NCBI RefSeq assembly: GCF_030316855.1
Contig: NZ_JASZYR010000009.1
Span: 124,001 to 188,000, forward strand
From: Variovorax sp. J22P240
GTDB taxonomy: Bacteria; Pseudomonadota; Gammaproteobacteria; Burkholderiales; Burkholderiaceae_C
Direction of reading: 5' to 3'
DNA length: 64,000 bases
The notes beneath the pieces were generated by a model. It was not told the origin of the DNA. It saw nothing but the letters and a program-made list of their open reading frames with translations, and ran no database searches. This document shows, in pieces, positions 54,686 through 63,183 of the stretch. Both the position numbers and the translations under genes were made by a program. Position 1 is the first letter of the stretch. Each line of letters begins with the position of its first letter.

Positions 54686-55420
54686 CTAGTAGTCGACGCG
54701 AGCGAGGGATCTAGACGAACCGACGTCAGAGGCTGAGCGTTCGCGGTTGCGCTGACGTCTGGCCAGATCCTCTGACTGAGCTGTCTGATAAAGGCTTTGC
54801 AACCTCGTTTGTTCGTTGGTCAGCATGCTTTGCTCGGCCTGTATGCGGGCCTGGAGATCCTGGATTGCCTTGGGGTCTCTCGCAGTCCCGATGCGGTCAA
54901 CCAGCTGCTGTAACGCGGAGAAGCGCTGGCTGGTATTTTGATAGGCGCCCTGGCTCATGGCGCTGAACATTGCGGAAGCCTGGCGGCCCTGCTCGACGAC
55001 CTGGCGCATCTCCGGACTCAGTGCGCTCATCTGGGAGCCCGAGAGGATGCTGTTGGCGCGCATGATCGACTGGATCTGGCCGGACAGGCCGGCATACCCA
55101 CCGGACGTGGCATTGACGGTGTTCATCAGTTCGCTGTAGCTCGGTGGCAGGTAGTTCCGGGCAACGTCGGACCCAGGCAGCAGTTGCTCCATGCCTCGCG
55201 TGCCGGTCAAGGCGGTGTACGTCTGCTGCAGTTGCGCGTTGGATTGCGTGAGTTGGTCGTACTGACGCTGCATGCCCGAGAGTTGTTGCTGCCAGGCGCC
55301 AAGCTGCTGCATCAGGTTGGCTACGGCGGCCATGTCGATGACCGGGATGCCCGCTTGCGCGTGCCACGGCATCGTCGCCGCGACGGCTGCAAGGATGAGA
55401 CCGATGAGTCGTCTACGCAT
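54686..55420 (-). CDS. virB5: VirB5 minor pilus component
   Basis: The 244-residue secreted protein has a signal peptide (MRRRLIGLILAAVAATMPWHAQA) and a long coiled-coil region with the VirB5-like GIPVIDMAAVANLMQQLGAW start, YDQLTQSNAQLQQTYTALTGTRG, and a C-terminal helix rich in Q and E. It sits at the pilus tip. GAAGGAG precedes ATG 55420, and the gene overlaps virB4 by 8 bases. Confidence 0.9.
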   Translation of the reverse strand: MRRRLIGLILAAVAATMPWHAQAGIPVIDMAAVANLMQQLGAWQQQLSGMQRQYDQLTQSNAQLQQTYTALTGTRGMEQLLPGSDVARNYLPPSYSELMNTVNATSGGYAGLSGQIQSIMRANSILSGSQMSALSPEMRQVVEQGRQASAMFSAMSQGAYQNTSQRFSALQQLVDRIGTARDPKAIQDLQARIQAEQSMLTNEQTRLQSLYQTAQSEDLARRQRNRERSASDVGSSRSLARVDY

Positions 55421-57929
55421 GGCGATGCTCCTTCGAGGTGGGGGCGCTGTGGCCCGACATCGATACACCCGAGAGCGCGGCGCGAAAGCGTGGCAGCCAC
55501 CGCGCGGGCTCCGGGCCCTCCTGCGCGATGACCTCGCGCATGATCCGGACATGGGCCGTGCGGCCGGAGATTACCTGCAGTGCGTCGTCGAAGCCCCGCA
55601 GGTCCAGCTGCGCCACGACGCTGACATGGTTCTGCTTGATGAGAAACTGGCGCGAGCCGGGCTCCAGTTCCTGTTTGATCAAGGCGAACTCGCGGTCCGT
55701 GAGGTTGAAGCCCTCCGTGTACTCCGCGTGATCGGCCTCGGGGTTCGGGAACAGGATCTTCGTCGGGGTCTGCTCCACGATCGCGCGGGCGATCGCCGAG
55801 TCCAGGACGTGGCTGGTGCTCTGGGTGAAGGTGGCAATGTTGGCGTTCTTCTTTCGCCAGGTTTCGAGACCGTTCTTGGCGAATCTCGCGAAGGCGGGGT
55901 CGTTCAGCAACTTGGCGAACTCGTCCATCCAGCAGACCAGCGGCCGGCCATCGACCATGCGATTCACCAGATGGAACAGGTACATCGTGAGCGGCGCACG
56001 CACGACATCGTGGTCGAGGAAGTCCGTCACGTCGAAGCCAACGAGCGCATGCCGGTCCAGCAGCGGTGCGACTTCGTCTGCAGGATTGTCGAAGACCCAT
56101 GCGAACTCGCCATGCTCGGTCGCGCACCACGGGCGCAGCCGGGCATGCATGCCTTCGGGGTCCGTCACGTCGAGAAACGCCGCAAGGCGTGACAGCCGGC
56201 GGTAGGGTAGCTCCAGGCGCAGGGTGCCTCGAAGGGCCTGGTCGAGGTCGTCCTCCTGCCTGACGGTGAGGATGTCGGCCGGGCTGCGAAGCACCAGCCG
56301 GCGCAGCCATTGCCGCATGAACTCCAGGTTGTCGGCGAGGCTGTCGTCCAGCTGCAGCGGATTGCAACCGGTGGGCACCCCGTTCTTGAGAGGCAGGTAG
56401 CGCCCGCCCAAGGCCCGCACCAGGATATGCAATCCCTCGTCCTTGTCGAAGATCACTTGCGTGGCATCGAGCCGATTGCAGATGGCGATCATGCAAAAGC
56501 CCAGCAGGGTGGTCTTTCCCGTTCCCACCGGTCCCACGCCGGTCACGTGCCCGACGTCGCGGCGACTGCCGCCGTCGGCGCGTCGCGGGTCGCTCGCGTG
56601 CAGCGAGAAATAGAAGGGCGAGCCTGCGCGTGTCACGAGCATCGCGAGCGCGTCACCCCAGAAGTTGCCTGTCGCGCGGCCCGTCGGAAAATTGTGGAAG
56701 GGTGACATCGCCGCGAAATTGCGGCTCGTGATCGGCGCCTTCCGGGTGCGATAGGCAAAGTTGCCCGGCAGCTGCGCCCAGAAGGCCGCCTCGAGTGCCA
56801 GGTCCTCGCGCGCCACGACCATGCCCGTGTCGCCCAGCAGGTAGCGCGCCTGCGCGACATGGTCATTGAGTTGCTTGAGCCTTGGCGCGACCGCCGCGGT
56901 GCCCGCGCCATCGAAGGCGTCCGCGAGGACATGGAGCGTGAAGTGGTGATCGCCGAGGACGAAGCGGTTGCTCATCAGGTCGTCGAGCGCTTCCTTGAGT
57001 TCTTCCGCTTGCGACACTGCCATGTCCCCGGCGGCGGCCATGCGGTGGTGCTGGCGCGTCATCATGTCGGTCGCGCTGCCCTTGCTCAGGAACGTGAAGC
57101 TTTGCGTCAGCACGAACGGAAAAGGCGCGGTGAGCAGGGCACCGAACATGCCGGGCGCGCTCGGGGTCGGGTACTCCTTGATCCCCAGAAAGGCGCCGAT
57201 CCGGGTCTGGGTGCCCGTCCGGTACTCCATCGCCTCATTGCCAAAAAAGGGCCGGCTCGTGGCCAGCACCTCGTTGAGCGGCGCACGGGGCAGCGGCATG
57301 CGCTGCCATTCACCGTTGATCAGCAGGCCATGGAACTCCAGGAGGCTCGAGCAGAGCACGTCGCTGCCGTCACGCCGGTAGACGCCAAGGGTCTCAGGGT
57401 CGTAGCGCTCCAGCGCCGCGAGGAGCTCCTGACGCTTCTTGGCGCACTCGTCCAGCGAGTCGCGCATTTCCGCGCGTGCGCCGTCCAGATCGGTGGACTT
57501 CAGCAAGCGCAGCGTCACGTTGCCCATGCGCGTGGGCTGCGGCCGAAAGACGAGCGAGAGGTAGAGCTCGTTGACCATCAGGTGCTCCCGGGCCATCTGG
57601 CGCCGATAGCGCTCTTCAAACTCCCCGGCAAAGCCGGCAACGCAGCGGCCCGGCGGCCAGGCCGATTCGCGCCGACGAACAACGTGGGTCCACAGCGCGA
57701 GATGGGGCGAGGCGATGTTGCGCCACAGGACGTTGAGGCGCTCGTGCCAGTTGTTGATGTCTTCATCGTCCGCGCTCTCGAAGCTGGCGCCCGCCAGGCG
57801 CAGCGTCTGGACGTAGTCGCCCGCGCGCGTGCGCGCGACGTGCGCATCGACGTGCGTGACCAGCGGGATCATGCCGTCGGCGCCCGCTTCGCGGCGCAAG
57901 AGCCGGTCCTTCTGCAGGCCCAGCGTCAT
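55413..57929 (-). CDS. virB4: VirB4 ATPase
   Basis: An 838-residue ATPase. The N-terminal VirB4 domain spans about 1-380; the ATPase domain has Walker A GVGPVGTGKTTLLGF near 470 and Walker B LVCWMDEFAKLL near 665, plus TFTQSTSHVLDSAIARAIVEQTPTKIL. It drives pilin extraction and DNA export. GGGAGGCA precedes ATG 57929, and it overlaps virB3 and virB5. Confidence 0.95.
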   Translation of the reverse strand: MTLGLQKDRLLRREAGADGMIPLVTHVDAHVARTRAGDYVQTLRLAGASFESADDEDINNWHERLNVLWRNIASPHLALWTHVVRRRESAWPPGRCVAGFAGEFEERYRRQMAREHLMVNELYLSLVFRPQPTRMGNVTLRLLKSTDLDGARAEMRDSLDECAKKRQELLAALERYDPETLGVYRRDGSDVLCSSLLEFHGLLINGEWQRMPLPRAPLNEVLATSRPFFGNEAMEYRTGTQTRIGAFLGIKEYPTPSAPGMFGALLTAPFPFVLTQSFTFLSKGSATDMMTRQHHRMAAAGDMAVSQAEELKEALDDLMSNRFVLGDHHFTLHVLADAFDGAGTAAVAPRLKQLNDHVAQARYLLGDTGMVVAREDLALEAAFWAQLPGNFAYRTRKAPITSRNFAAMSPFHNFPTGRATGNFWGDALAMLVTRAGSPFYFSLHASDPRRADGGSRRDVGHVTGVGPVGTGKTTLLGFCMIAICNRLDATQVIFDKDEGLHILVRALGGRYLPLKNGVPTGCNPLQLDDSLADNLEFMRQWLRRLVLRSPADILTVRQEDDLDQALRGTLRLELPYRRLSRLAAFLDVTDPEGMHARLRPWCATEHGEFAWVFDNPADEVAPLLDRHALVGFDVTDFLDHDVVRAPLTMYLFHLVNRMVDGRPLVCWMDEFAKLLNDPAFARFAKNGLETWRKKNANIATFTQSTSHVLDSAIARAIVEQTPTKILFPNPEADHAEYTEGFNLTDREFALIKQELEPGSRQFLIKQNHVSVVAQLDLRGFDDALQVISGRTAHVRIMREVIAQEGPEPARWLPRFRAALSGVSMSGHSAPTSKEHRHA

Positions 57930-58306
57930 GATTGCCTCCCGTGAAGGACGACCGGTGGCGTTCGGCGGCGCCGCCGCCCGCGTGCATCCGGCAAGTCCAG
58001 GGCCAACGGGCTGTACGAGCTGGCGCGCCAGTGCCGCAGGTTGCCCGCGAGCAGCGCCGGCAGCCGGGTGCGACCCCAGAGCTGCAGCAGGTCGAAGAAG
58101 CGAGGCTCGTAGAGGCACACCAGATAGAGCACGCCGTGGATCGGAAGGAAGGCCAGCAGCCAGGCGAGGTTCTTCGTCAAGATGAACGCCTCGGTCGTTA
58201 GTACGGCGTTGAACATCAACGCGGAGTAGGTCACGCCCCAGACCATCGACGGCCGCGTCATGCCGACGAAGAGGGGGTCGGCCACGATGCCCTGGTTGCG
58301 ATCCAT
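57926..58306 (-). CDS. virB3: VirB3 inner-membrane protein
   Basis: A 126-residue protein with the VirB3 start GIVADPLFVGMTRPSMVWGVTYSA and two hydrophobic segments (to about residue 65). The C-terminal tail is basic. It overlaps virB4 (ATGA) and lies 11 bp downstream of virB2, the standard order. Confidence 0.92.
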   Translation of the reverse strand: MDRNQGIVADPLFVGMTRPSMVWGVTYSALMFNAVLTTEAFILTKNLAWLLAFLPIHGVLYLVCLYEPRFFDLLQLWGRTRLPALLAGNLRHWRASSYSPLALDLPDARGRRRRRTPPVVLHGRQS

Positions 58307-58317
58307 GGCGATGCGCC

Positions 58318-58620
58318 TTACACGCCGAACATCCCGCGGATCCACGAGACGATCTGTGGCCCGCCGAACACCAGCACCGTGCCCAGCATGACGCCGACCA
58401 TCCAGAACCAGCTGATGCGCCCGAACCAGGCCATCACCCCCGACACCATGACCGCCACCGCGGCCAACGGGGTCAGGATGGCGACCAACTGGGACTGCGT
58501 GGCGTTGGCGCCGGTCGCGAACGGGCTGCCCGCGGCGGCCAACTCCGGCGCCAACGCCACCAGTGCCGCCAGCACGGCCCACAGCGGGACATGGCCAGCG
58601 CGCCCGACCCGCTGCGCCAT
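58318..58620 (-). CDS. virB2: VirB2 major conjugative pilin
   Basis: The 100-residue pilin precursor has a signal-like helix (VPLWAVLAALVALAPELAAAGSPF, cut after AAA) and two membrane helices (VAILTPLAAVAVMVSGVMAWFG and WFWMVGVMLGTVLVFGGPQIVSWI). It forms the conjugative pilus. virB3 follows after 11 bp. Confidence 0.92.
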   Translation of the reverse strand: MAQRVGRAGHVPLWAVLAALVALAPELAAAGSPFATGANATQSQLVAILTPLAAVAVMVSGVMAWFGRISWFWMVGVMLGTVLVFGGPQIVSWIRGMFGV

Positions 58621-58631
58621 GGCGCGGCGGG

Positions 58632-58934
58632 TCAGGCCAGCAGCTCGAGTCGCACCAGCGTGCTGCCGATGTCCTGGGTCTTCAGGTAGGTGACGAGGGT
58701 GTTCAGGTTGCGGTAGGTGCGCGGCCCGCGCGTGCCCGTGACCGTCGAGCGACCCGCCCGCCACGTGATCCGGGCCTGCAATTGGTAGCGATGGGGCTCG
58801 GTCTCCACCACGATCAGCTCGTTGACCTCGCGGCGACGCAGGAACTCGAGCAACTCCATCGCTGTCAGTTCGTCGGGAAGGGGCTGCGTCGTGCGCTTCG
58901 TCTCCGCGGATGTGTCGCGACGCGTCGTGGCCAT
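58632..58934 (-). CDS. Conserved small protein of the conjugation operon, unknown function
   Basis: A 100-residue soluble protein: MELLEFLRRREVNELIVVET ... RYQLQARITWRAGRSTVTGTRG ... RTYRNLNTLVTYLKTQDIG. It looks like a small beta-rich domain with two helices, and its leucine/arginine stretches could bind DNA or protein. It is just upstream of virB2 (11 bp). I do not recognise a family. Confidence 0.7.
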   Translation of the reverse strand: MATTRRDTSAETKRTTQPLPDELTAMELLEFLRRREVNELIVVETEPHRYQLQARITWRAGRSTVTGTRGPRTYRNLNTLVTYLKTQDIGSTLVRLELLA

Positions 58935-58998
58935 GGTTGTCCTTGGTTCCTCTGGATGGCGCAGGATTGTGACGGAGACGGCAGCGGAACATGATGCT

Positions 58999-59571
58999 CT
59001 ACTCCAGGCGGCGGGTCAGGGCGTGGCGCGTGGCGTCGACGCCCGACGCGGTGGAGGAGGAATCGGCGGCGGCACGGGCCGCGGCGGCCCTGCCGTACAC
59101 GTCCCACCAGCGGGCGGGCGGTCGACTCTTCACGGGCACCGCTTTGGATGCCGTGGCAGGCGCGGCCGCGGCGGGTGGTGCGGCCGTGCTGCCCCGCGCC
59201 GCCGGGCCGGGCTGCGCGGTGCCGATCTCGCGCTTGAGCGCGTCAATATCCTGGAGCACCCGGGCTCCTTGGGCCTCCGCTTCGTCCGCCCCCGTCGCAT
59301 CGCCGGCCGCAAGCCGCTCGGCACGGCGTCGCGCCAGCGACTCGGCGTCGCGGCGCGACTGCCTCAATTCGTCGTGAAGGACGCGCATCCGCTCGCTGTC
59401 GCGGGCGGATTGCTCGACCACCGTGACTGTGGGACGGGCGCCGGGGAACGCAGGTTCTGCCATCGCCACAGGGGCGACGAGGACGAGCAGGAGCATCAAG
59501 CAGCGCACGGCCCCGGGCCCCGTCCAGCCCTTCAACACAGCACGTTGGCGTTGACGAGACCCTGCTTCCAT
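58999..59571 (-). CDS. Secreted coiled-coil protein at the head of the conjugation operon
   Basis: The 190-residue protein has a signal peptide (to about residue 40, MLLLVLVAPVAMAEP), a coiled-coil (about 50-120, MRVLHDELRQSRRDAESLARRRAERLA ... VLQDIDALKREIG) and a proline/alanine tail. It is the first gene of the leftward conjugation operon, beside the GCTATAGC double dyad. I do not recognise a family; it may assist the periplasmic part of the channel. The ribosome site is weak. Confidence 0.65.
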   Translation of the reverse strand: MEAGSRQRQRAVLKGWTGPGAVRCLMLLLVLVAPVAMAEPAFPGARPTVTVVEQSARDSERMRVLHDELRQSRRDAESLARRRAERLAAGDATGADEAEAQGARVLQDIDALKREIGTAQPGPAARGSTAAPPAAAAPATASKAVPVKSRPPARWWDVYGRAAAARAAADSSSTASGVDATRHALTRRLE

Positions 59572-59628
59572 GGGCGCACTGTTCCACAACCCCAAATACA
59601 CGGTCAAGACAGATTGCGTTCTTTTTAT

Positions 59629-59648
59629 TGCTATAGCCAGCTATAGCA
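59629..59648. promoter_or_regulatory. Putative KorA-type double operator in the divergent promoter
   Basis: Two copies of the self-complementary octamer GCTATAGC (59630-59637 and 59640-59647) lie 10 bp apart, centre to centre, and with one flanking base each form a 20-base near-perfect dyad. They lie between the conjugation operon and parA. For parA, TTGCTA (59628-59633) and TATGGA (59651-59656), 17 bp apart, make a plausible promoter with the dyad in between. The KorA/TrfB homologue encoded at 61916 is the likely protein. Confidence 0.6.
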
Positions 59649-59868
59649 TGTATGGACACGGAAAGTTTTCGGAGCTACGCTGTCGGAGAAGCATGCGTCA
59701 CTTCGGTGCCACACGATGCGAACGCGCGGCGATGTCGGGCCATCCCATCGTAGGGCCTCGAACAGCGGGCCTCAATGCGCCGCCTGCTGCACCGCCGCAA
59801 GAGGGGCAACAGAAGGTTTCGCGGCTGTCGACCGAAGGTTCTCAAGAGGCTTGCACGAGGAGCCGGAA

Positions 59869-60654
59869 ATGCGTGTCGTGGTCCTGACGAATCAAAAAGG
59901 TGGCGTCGGCAAGTCGACGCTGAGTGTGCTGCTTGCCGAGTGGCTCGCAGAGCGGCACCGACTGCGGGTCGGCGTCATCGACCTCGATACGCAGGCCAAC
60001 GCTTCTAAATCGCTCGCCCGTTTCGCCAGCGGGCGCGAGGCCGTCGAGTTCTTCGAGCCGCAAGCGACTGCGGCCATCGCGTCGGCCACGCCATGCCTCA
60101 CGCTCTTCGCAGGAACCAAGCGGCTGGCCGATCTGGAACTGGCAAGGCCCGAGCTGATCCTGCCCGTCTTTCGCCGACAGGTCACGACGCTCGCGGAGTC
60201 CTTCGACTTCCTCGTGATCGACACACCGCCCTCGCTGGGGCTGCGCATGAGCGCCGCACTGATCGCGGCGACGCATGTGGCCTGCCCGATCGAGCTCGAG
60301 GAATACAGCATCGACGGCGTCACCGACATGCTCAAGACCATCTTCGGTATCCGGCGGCGCTACAACGCCGGATTGCGGCTGGCCGGGCTGCTCGCCAATC
60401 GCTACAACCCGCATTCCGTGCGCCAGAAGGCCGCGCTGCACGATCTCGTCGCCCATTACAGCGAGTTCGTGATCCCAGCCAAGATCTCCACCCGCTCGGC
60501 GATCCCCGAGGCACTGGCCGCAGGCGTGCCGCTCTGGCGCCTGGCAAAGAGCTCGGCGCGCGACGCAGCGGCCGAGGTCGCCGTGGCGCTCGACCTGTTG
60601 ATGCAGCGCATCGACGGCGTGGAGCCGGCGAACGCCGTGCAGGAGGGTCCGTGA
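59869..60654 (+). CDS. parA: ParA/IncC-type partition ATPase
   Basis: A 261-residue P-loop ATPase without an N-terminal HTH: MRVVVLTNQKGGVGKSTLSVLL (deviant Walker A), GVIDLDTQANASKSLARF (Walker A'), and FLVIDTPPSLGLRMSAALI (Walker B). GAGGAG precedes ATG 59869. It separates plasmid or element copies and works with the ParB protein that follows, overlapping by one base. This is the layout of the IncP central control operon. Confidence 0.93.
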   Translation: MRVVVLTNQKGGVGKSTLSVLLAEWLAERHRLRVGVIDLDTQANASKSLARFASGREAVEFFEPQATAAIASATPCLTLFAGTKRLADLELARPELILPVFRRQVTTLAESFDFLVIDTPPSLGLRMSAALIAATHVACPIELEEYSIDGVTDMLKTIFGIRRRYNAGLRLAGLLANRYNPHSVRQKAALHDLVAHYSEFVIPAKISTRSAIPEALAAGVPLWRLAKSSARDAAAEVAVALDLLMQRIDGVEPANAVQEGP

Positions 60655-61568
60655 TGGACGGCATCGAAGCGCTCGACCTCAGCGCCCTCGCGCAGTTCAG
60701 GGCCAGTGCATTGCTGGCGGAGATCGACGTGGCTTCCACGTCTTCGCCCATCGGGTTGCTCCAGATCGAGCTCACGCGGATCGACCTCGACCGGCGCCAG
60801 CCGCGGCGCACGCTCAGCGAGGCCAGCCTTGCGGAACTGGCCGAGTCGATCCGCCTGCATGGTGTGCTCGAGCCGATCTCGGTGCGCCCCCACGCCGACA
60901 TCGCGGGCGGCTATGTCGTCAACCGCGGTGAGCGGCGCCTGCGCGCGAGTCGGATGGCGGGACTGGTGAGGATCCCGGCGTTCCTCGATGAGCGCATCGA
61001 TCCCTATGCACAGGCCGTGGAGAACCTGCACCGCGAAGACATGTCTCCGTTCGACGTGGCGCTCTTCATTGCCGAGCGCGAGCACGAAGGGCACACCAGG
61101 GCGGAGATCGCCCGTCGCCTGGGCAAGCCGCGTTCCTTCGTCACCGAGATCGCAGCATTGATCGACGCCCCGGCCGCGGTGCGGCAAGCCTTCGAGGAAG
61201 GTCGACTGGGCGCCGACCTGCGCGTGTTGTACCGGTTGGCCGGCGCCCTCAAGGAGCGTCCGGAGCAGGTCGCTGCGGTGCTGGCCCAGGCGGGTCCGAT
61301 CCGTCGCGCCGACGTGGACGCGCTGCTGGCAGTCGCGCGCCCGCAGCCGGCCGCTGCGGACCGTTCGCCGGCCACCGTCCCGATCCGTGCCGGCGGCGTT
61401 GTCAGCGCGGGGCGCACGGTGCTCGTGGTCGAGCACAGCGGACGGCGCGGCTCGTTGCGCCTGAAGGCGCACGACAGGGACGTCGGCGAGGTGCACTTCG
61501 GCGATGGCAGCCGCACCCTGGTGCGGCTGGTCGAACTGAGGCCCCTGTGCTGGGCCACCGAGGAGTAG
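60654..61568 (+). CDS. parB: ParB/KorB-like DNA-binding protein
   Basis: The 304-residue protein has a ParB N-terminal domain (IDLDRRQPRRTLSEASLAELAESIRLHGVLEPISVRPH, then NRGERRLRASRMAG and AQAVENLHREDMSPFDVA), a helix-turn-helix (TRAEIARRLGKPRSFVTEIAAL), and a C-terminal SH3-like domain (VVEHSGRRGSLRLKAHDRDVG) like KorB. It binds partition sites and may repress operon promoters. The classic KorB site TTTAGC(G/C)GCTAAA is not seen in the nearby promoter. Confidence 0.92.
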   Translation: MDGIEALDLSALAQFRASALLAEIDVASTSSPIGLLQIELTRIDLDRRQPRRTLSEASLAELAESIRLHGVLEPISVRPHADIAGGYVVNRGERRLRASRMAGLVRIPAFLDERIDPYAQAVENLHREDMSPFDVALFIAEREHEGHTRAEIARRLGKPRSFVTEIAALIDAPAAVRQAFEEGRLGADLRVLYRLAGALKERPEQVAAVLAQAGPIRRADVDALLAVARPQPAAADRSPATVPIRAGGVVSAGRTVLVVEHSGRRGSLRLKAHDRDVGEVHFGDGSRTLVRLVELRPLCWATEE

Positions 61569-61572
61569 GCCC

Positions 61573-61929
61573 ATGAGTCGCTCCATGATCGATACCCGGG
61601 CGGCACGCGCTGCGAGAAGGTCTCGGCGCCTGGCTCGGCCGCTTGCGCTGAGGCTTCTGCTTGGCGTGTGCTTCGTGGCGCTGCAGCTGCTTCGCATCAC
61701 CTGCTGCGCGCTGCTCGTGCTGATCGAGCCCGTGCTGCGCGCGACCTTGGTGCCGATCGCGTATTTGAGCTTTCTGGTGACGCTGATCTTCGGCTTCCTG
61801 ATCGGCGATCCGCGCTTCCCGCGCTGGGGCATGCTCGGCTTCTCGGTCGGCACCCTGATGCTCTATTGGCTATTCTTGGGCCTGATGAGCCTTTTCATGA
61901 CCTTGCCCCCCGACCATGACTGTCGTTGA
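61573..61929 (+). CDS. Small membrane protein of the control operon
   Basis: A 118-residue protein with a basic start and three hydrophobic segments (LLLGVCFVALQLLRITCCALLVLI, LVPIAYLSFLVTLIFGFLIG, LGFSVGTLMLYWLFLGLMSLF). No family is recognised. It overlaps the korA start by 14 bases and follows parB by 4, so it is part of the operon. Confidence 0.75.
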   Translation: MSRSMIDTRAARAARRSRRLARPLALRLLLGVCFVALQLLRITCCALLVLIEPVLRATLVPIAYLSFLVTLIFGFLIGDPRFPRWGMLGFSVGTLMLYWLFLGLMSLFMTLPPDHDCR

Positions 61930-62221
61930 CGAAGCGCTGCTGGAGCGTGTGGCGCGGGAGCGCCGATTCGATCCGCGCACGCTCGAGATCGCGCGGCGAT
62001 TGTTCCTCGGCAACGATTCGGCCAAGATGCTGTCCACGGAGTACGGTGTGATTCACCAGCGCATCTATGCGATTCGTCGCATGGTGCAGGAAGCCGTCCA
62101 GAGCTATGGCCTTCCCGACGGATGGTCGGAAGTCACCTTGAGCGGTCCCGCGGACCTGGTGCGCGCAGCCAAAGCGCGGTTCGAGAGGCAGAAGCGTGCG
62201 CGGCTTCGCTCTGAGCAGTGA
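61916..62221 (+). CDS. korA: KorA/TrfB-type repressor
   Basis: The 101-residue protein resembles IncP TrfB/KorA: FDPRTLEIARRLFLGNDSAKMLSTEYGVIHQRIYAIRRMVQEA is the helix-turn-helix, then YGLPDGWSEVTLSGPADLVRAAKARFERQKRA matches the C-terminal region. It should repress control and transfer promoters; the GCTATAGC double dyad is the best site. Its frame remains open for over 300 bases past the stop (see the following stretch). Confidence 0.88.
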   Translation: MTVVDEALLERVARERRFDPRTLEIARRLFLGNDSAKMLSTEYGVIHQRIYAIRRMVQEAVQSYGLPDGWSEVTLSGPADLVRAAKARFERQKRARLRSEQ

Positions 62222-62529
62222 CGCGGGCTGCTGCGGCGACGCACCGGTCAGAGTTCTGGCGAGGACCCGAACCGCTTCCCTGGAGCGCTCGACAGCGATG
62301 ACAAGCCGCTGCAACTCGATCCCGATGGGGCTGACGCTTCCTTCAATGCGGGCCGGCTGCGGGATGAACTCGACCACCGGCAACGTGCCATCCGATACCT
62401 CAGGGCCGACGCCCCTCACGATGACCAAGGCAGGGACGGGTGCCCGGCGCCTCGCTGGCGGACGCCTCGAACAGCTTGTCGACCGCTTGCACCGAGCGCC
62501 CGAAGCATTTCAGCGAGCGATGGACGTTT
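62222..62529. other. Stretch between korA and chrR with an open, coding-like frame
   Basis: The frame of korA stays open for 117 codons after its stop and reads like protein at first (GEDPNRFPGALDSDDKPLQL, later GRLRDELDHRQRAIRYLRAD) before running into the chrR antisense. There is no start codon with a ribosome site, so I do not call a gene. It may be a truncated downstream gene at the end of the element. Confidence 0.4.
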
Positions 62530-63183
62530 CTACATGCCCATGATCGCGCCGAGCGTGCGTGCGAGGACGCCCTGAAACACCACCTTGCCGCCGACATAGG
62601 CCAGGCATATGCATTCGCCAGACGCCGGTACTTCGGGCTGGTGGTGCACCGTGTCGTCGGTCTCGTCGAAGTCTCCGGCCGCGAAGTGGTCGCGGCCATC
62701 GTGGAAGCGGCCGTACAGCACTTGCGTCAACTCCATGCCGGCGTGGGTGTGCATCGCCAGCTTCCGGCCGGCGCCGATGCGCAGCAGGAAGAGCTTGGCA
62801 GCCGGGTCTGCCGGCAGCGTCACGCGGCTCCAGCGCATACCGGGGCCGAGCCAGCGCCAAGGGGTCGCCACGCAGTCGCTCAGCGCCCGAGGCCACTGCA
62901 TGCCTTCCGGTGGCCGAGGAAGGCGACCCTCGGTCTGCGTCGCGGCCGGCGCGCGTTGCGGCGCGTCGATGGCCGCCATCGTGCGGGCCAGCGCGTCGGG
63001 CGACAGCGTTTCGGGCGCCAGGTTTTCGAGCAGCGCGCCGCCCGCGGCCTCCAGCACCTGGAGGCGATCGCGGCAATGCGCGCATGTTTCGACGTGGCTG
63101 GCCGTGAGGACGGCCACGCCGCTCGTCAGGTTGCCGGCCGCCAGGCCAAGCAGCAGATCGTCCGCTGGATGATGTTGGGTCAT
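62530..63183 (-). CDS. chrR: ChrR-type anti-sigma factor with cupin domain
   Basis: The 217-residue protein has a zinc-binding anti-sigma domain (H5, H30, C34, C37 in HHPADDL ... SHVETCAHC) and a C-terminal cupin with HTHAGMELTQVLYGRFHD. ChrR holds its ECF sigma factor inactive and releases it under singlet oxygen or organic peroxide stress. It overlaps the sigma gene by 4 bases (ATGA). Confidence 0.93.
   Translation of the reverse strand: MTQHHPADDLLLGLAAGNLTSGVAVLTASHVETCAHCRDRLQVLEAAGGALLENLAPETLSPDALARTMAAIDAPQRAPAATQTEGRLPRPPEGMQWPRALSDCVATPWRWLGPGMRWSRVTLPADPAAKLFLLRIGAGRKLAMHTHAGMELTQVLYGRFHDGRDHFAAGDFDETDDTVHHQPEVPASGECICLAYVGGKVVFQGVLARTLGAIMGM

Noticed and set aside
59572..59868. 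Classical IncP KorA (GTTTAGCTAAAC) or KorB (TTTAGCGGCTAAA) operators
   Set aside because: Neither sequence is present; only the GCTATAGC pair was found.
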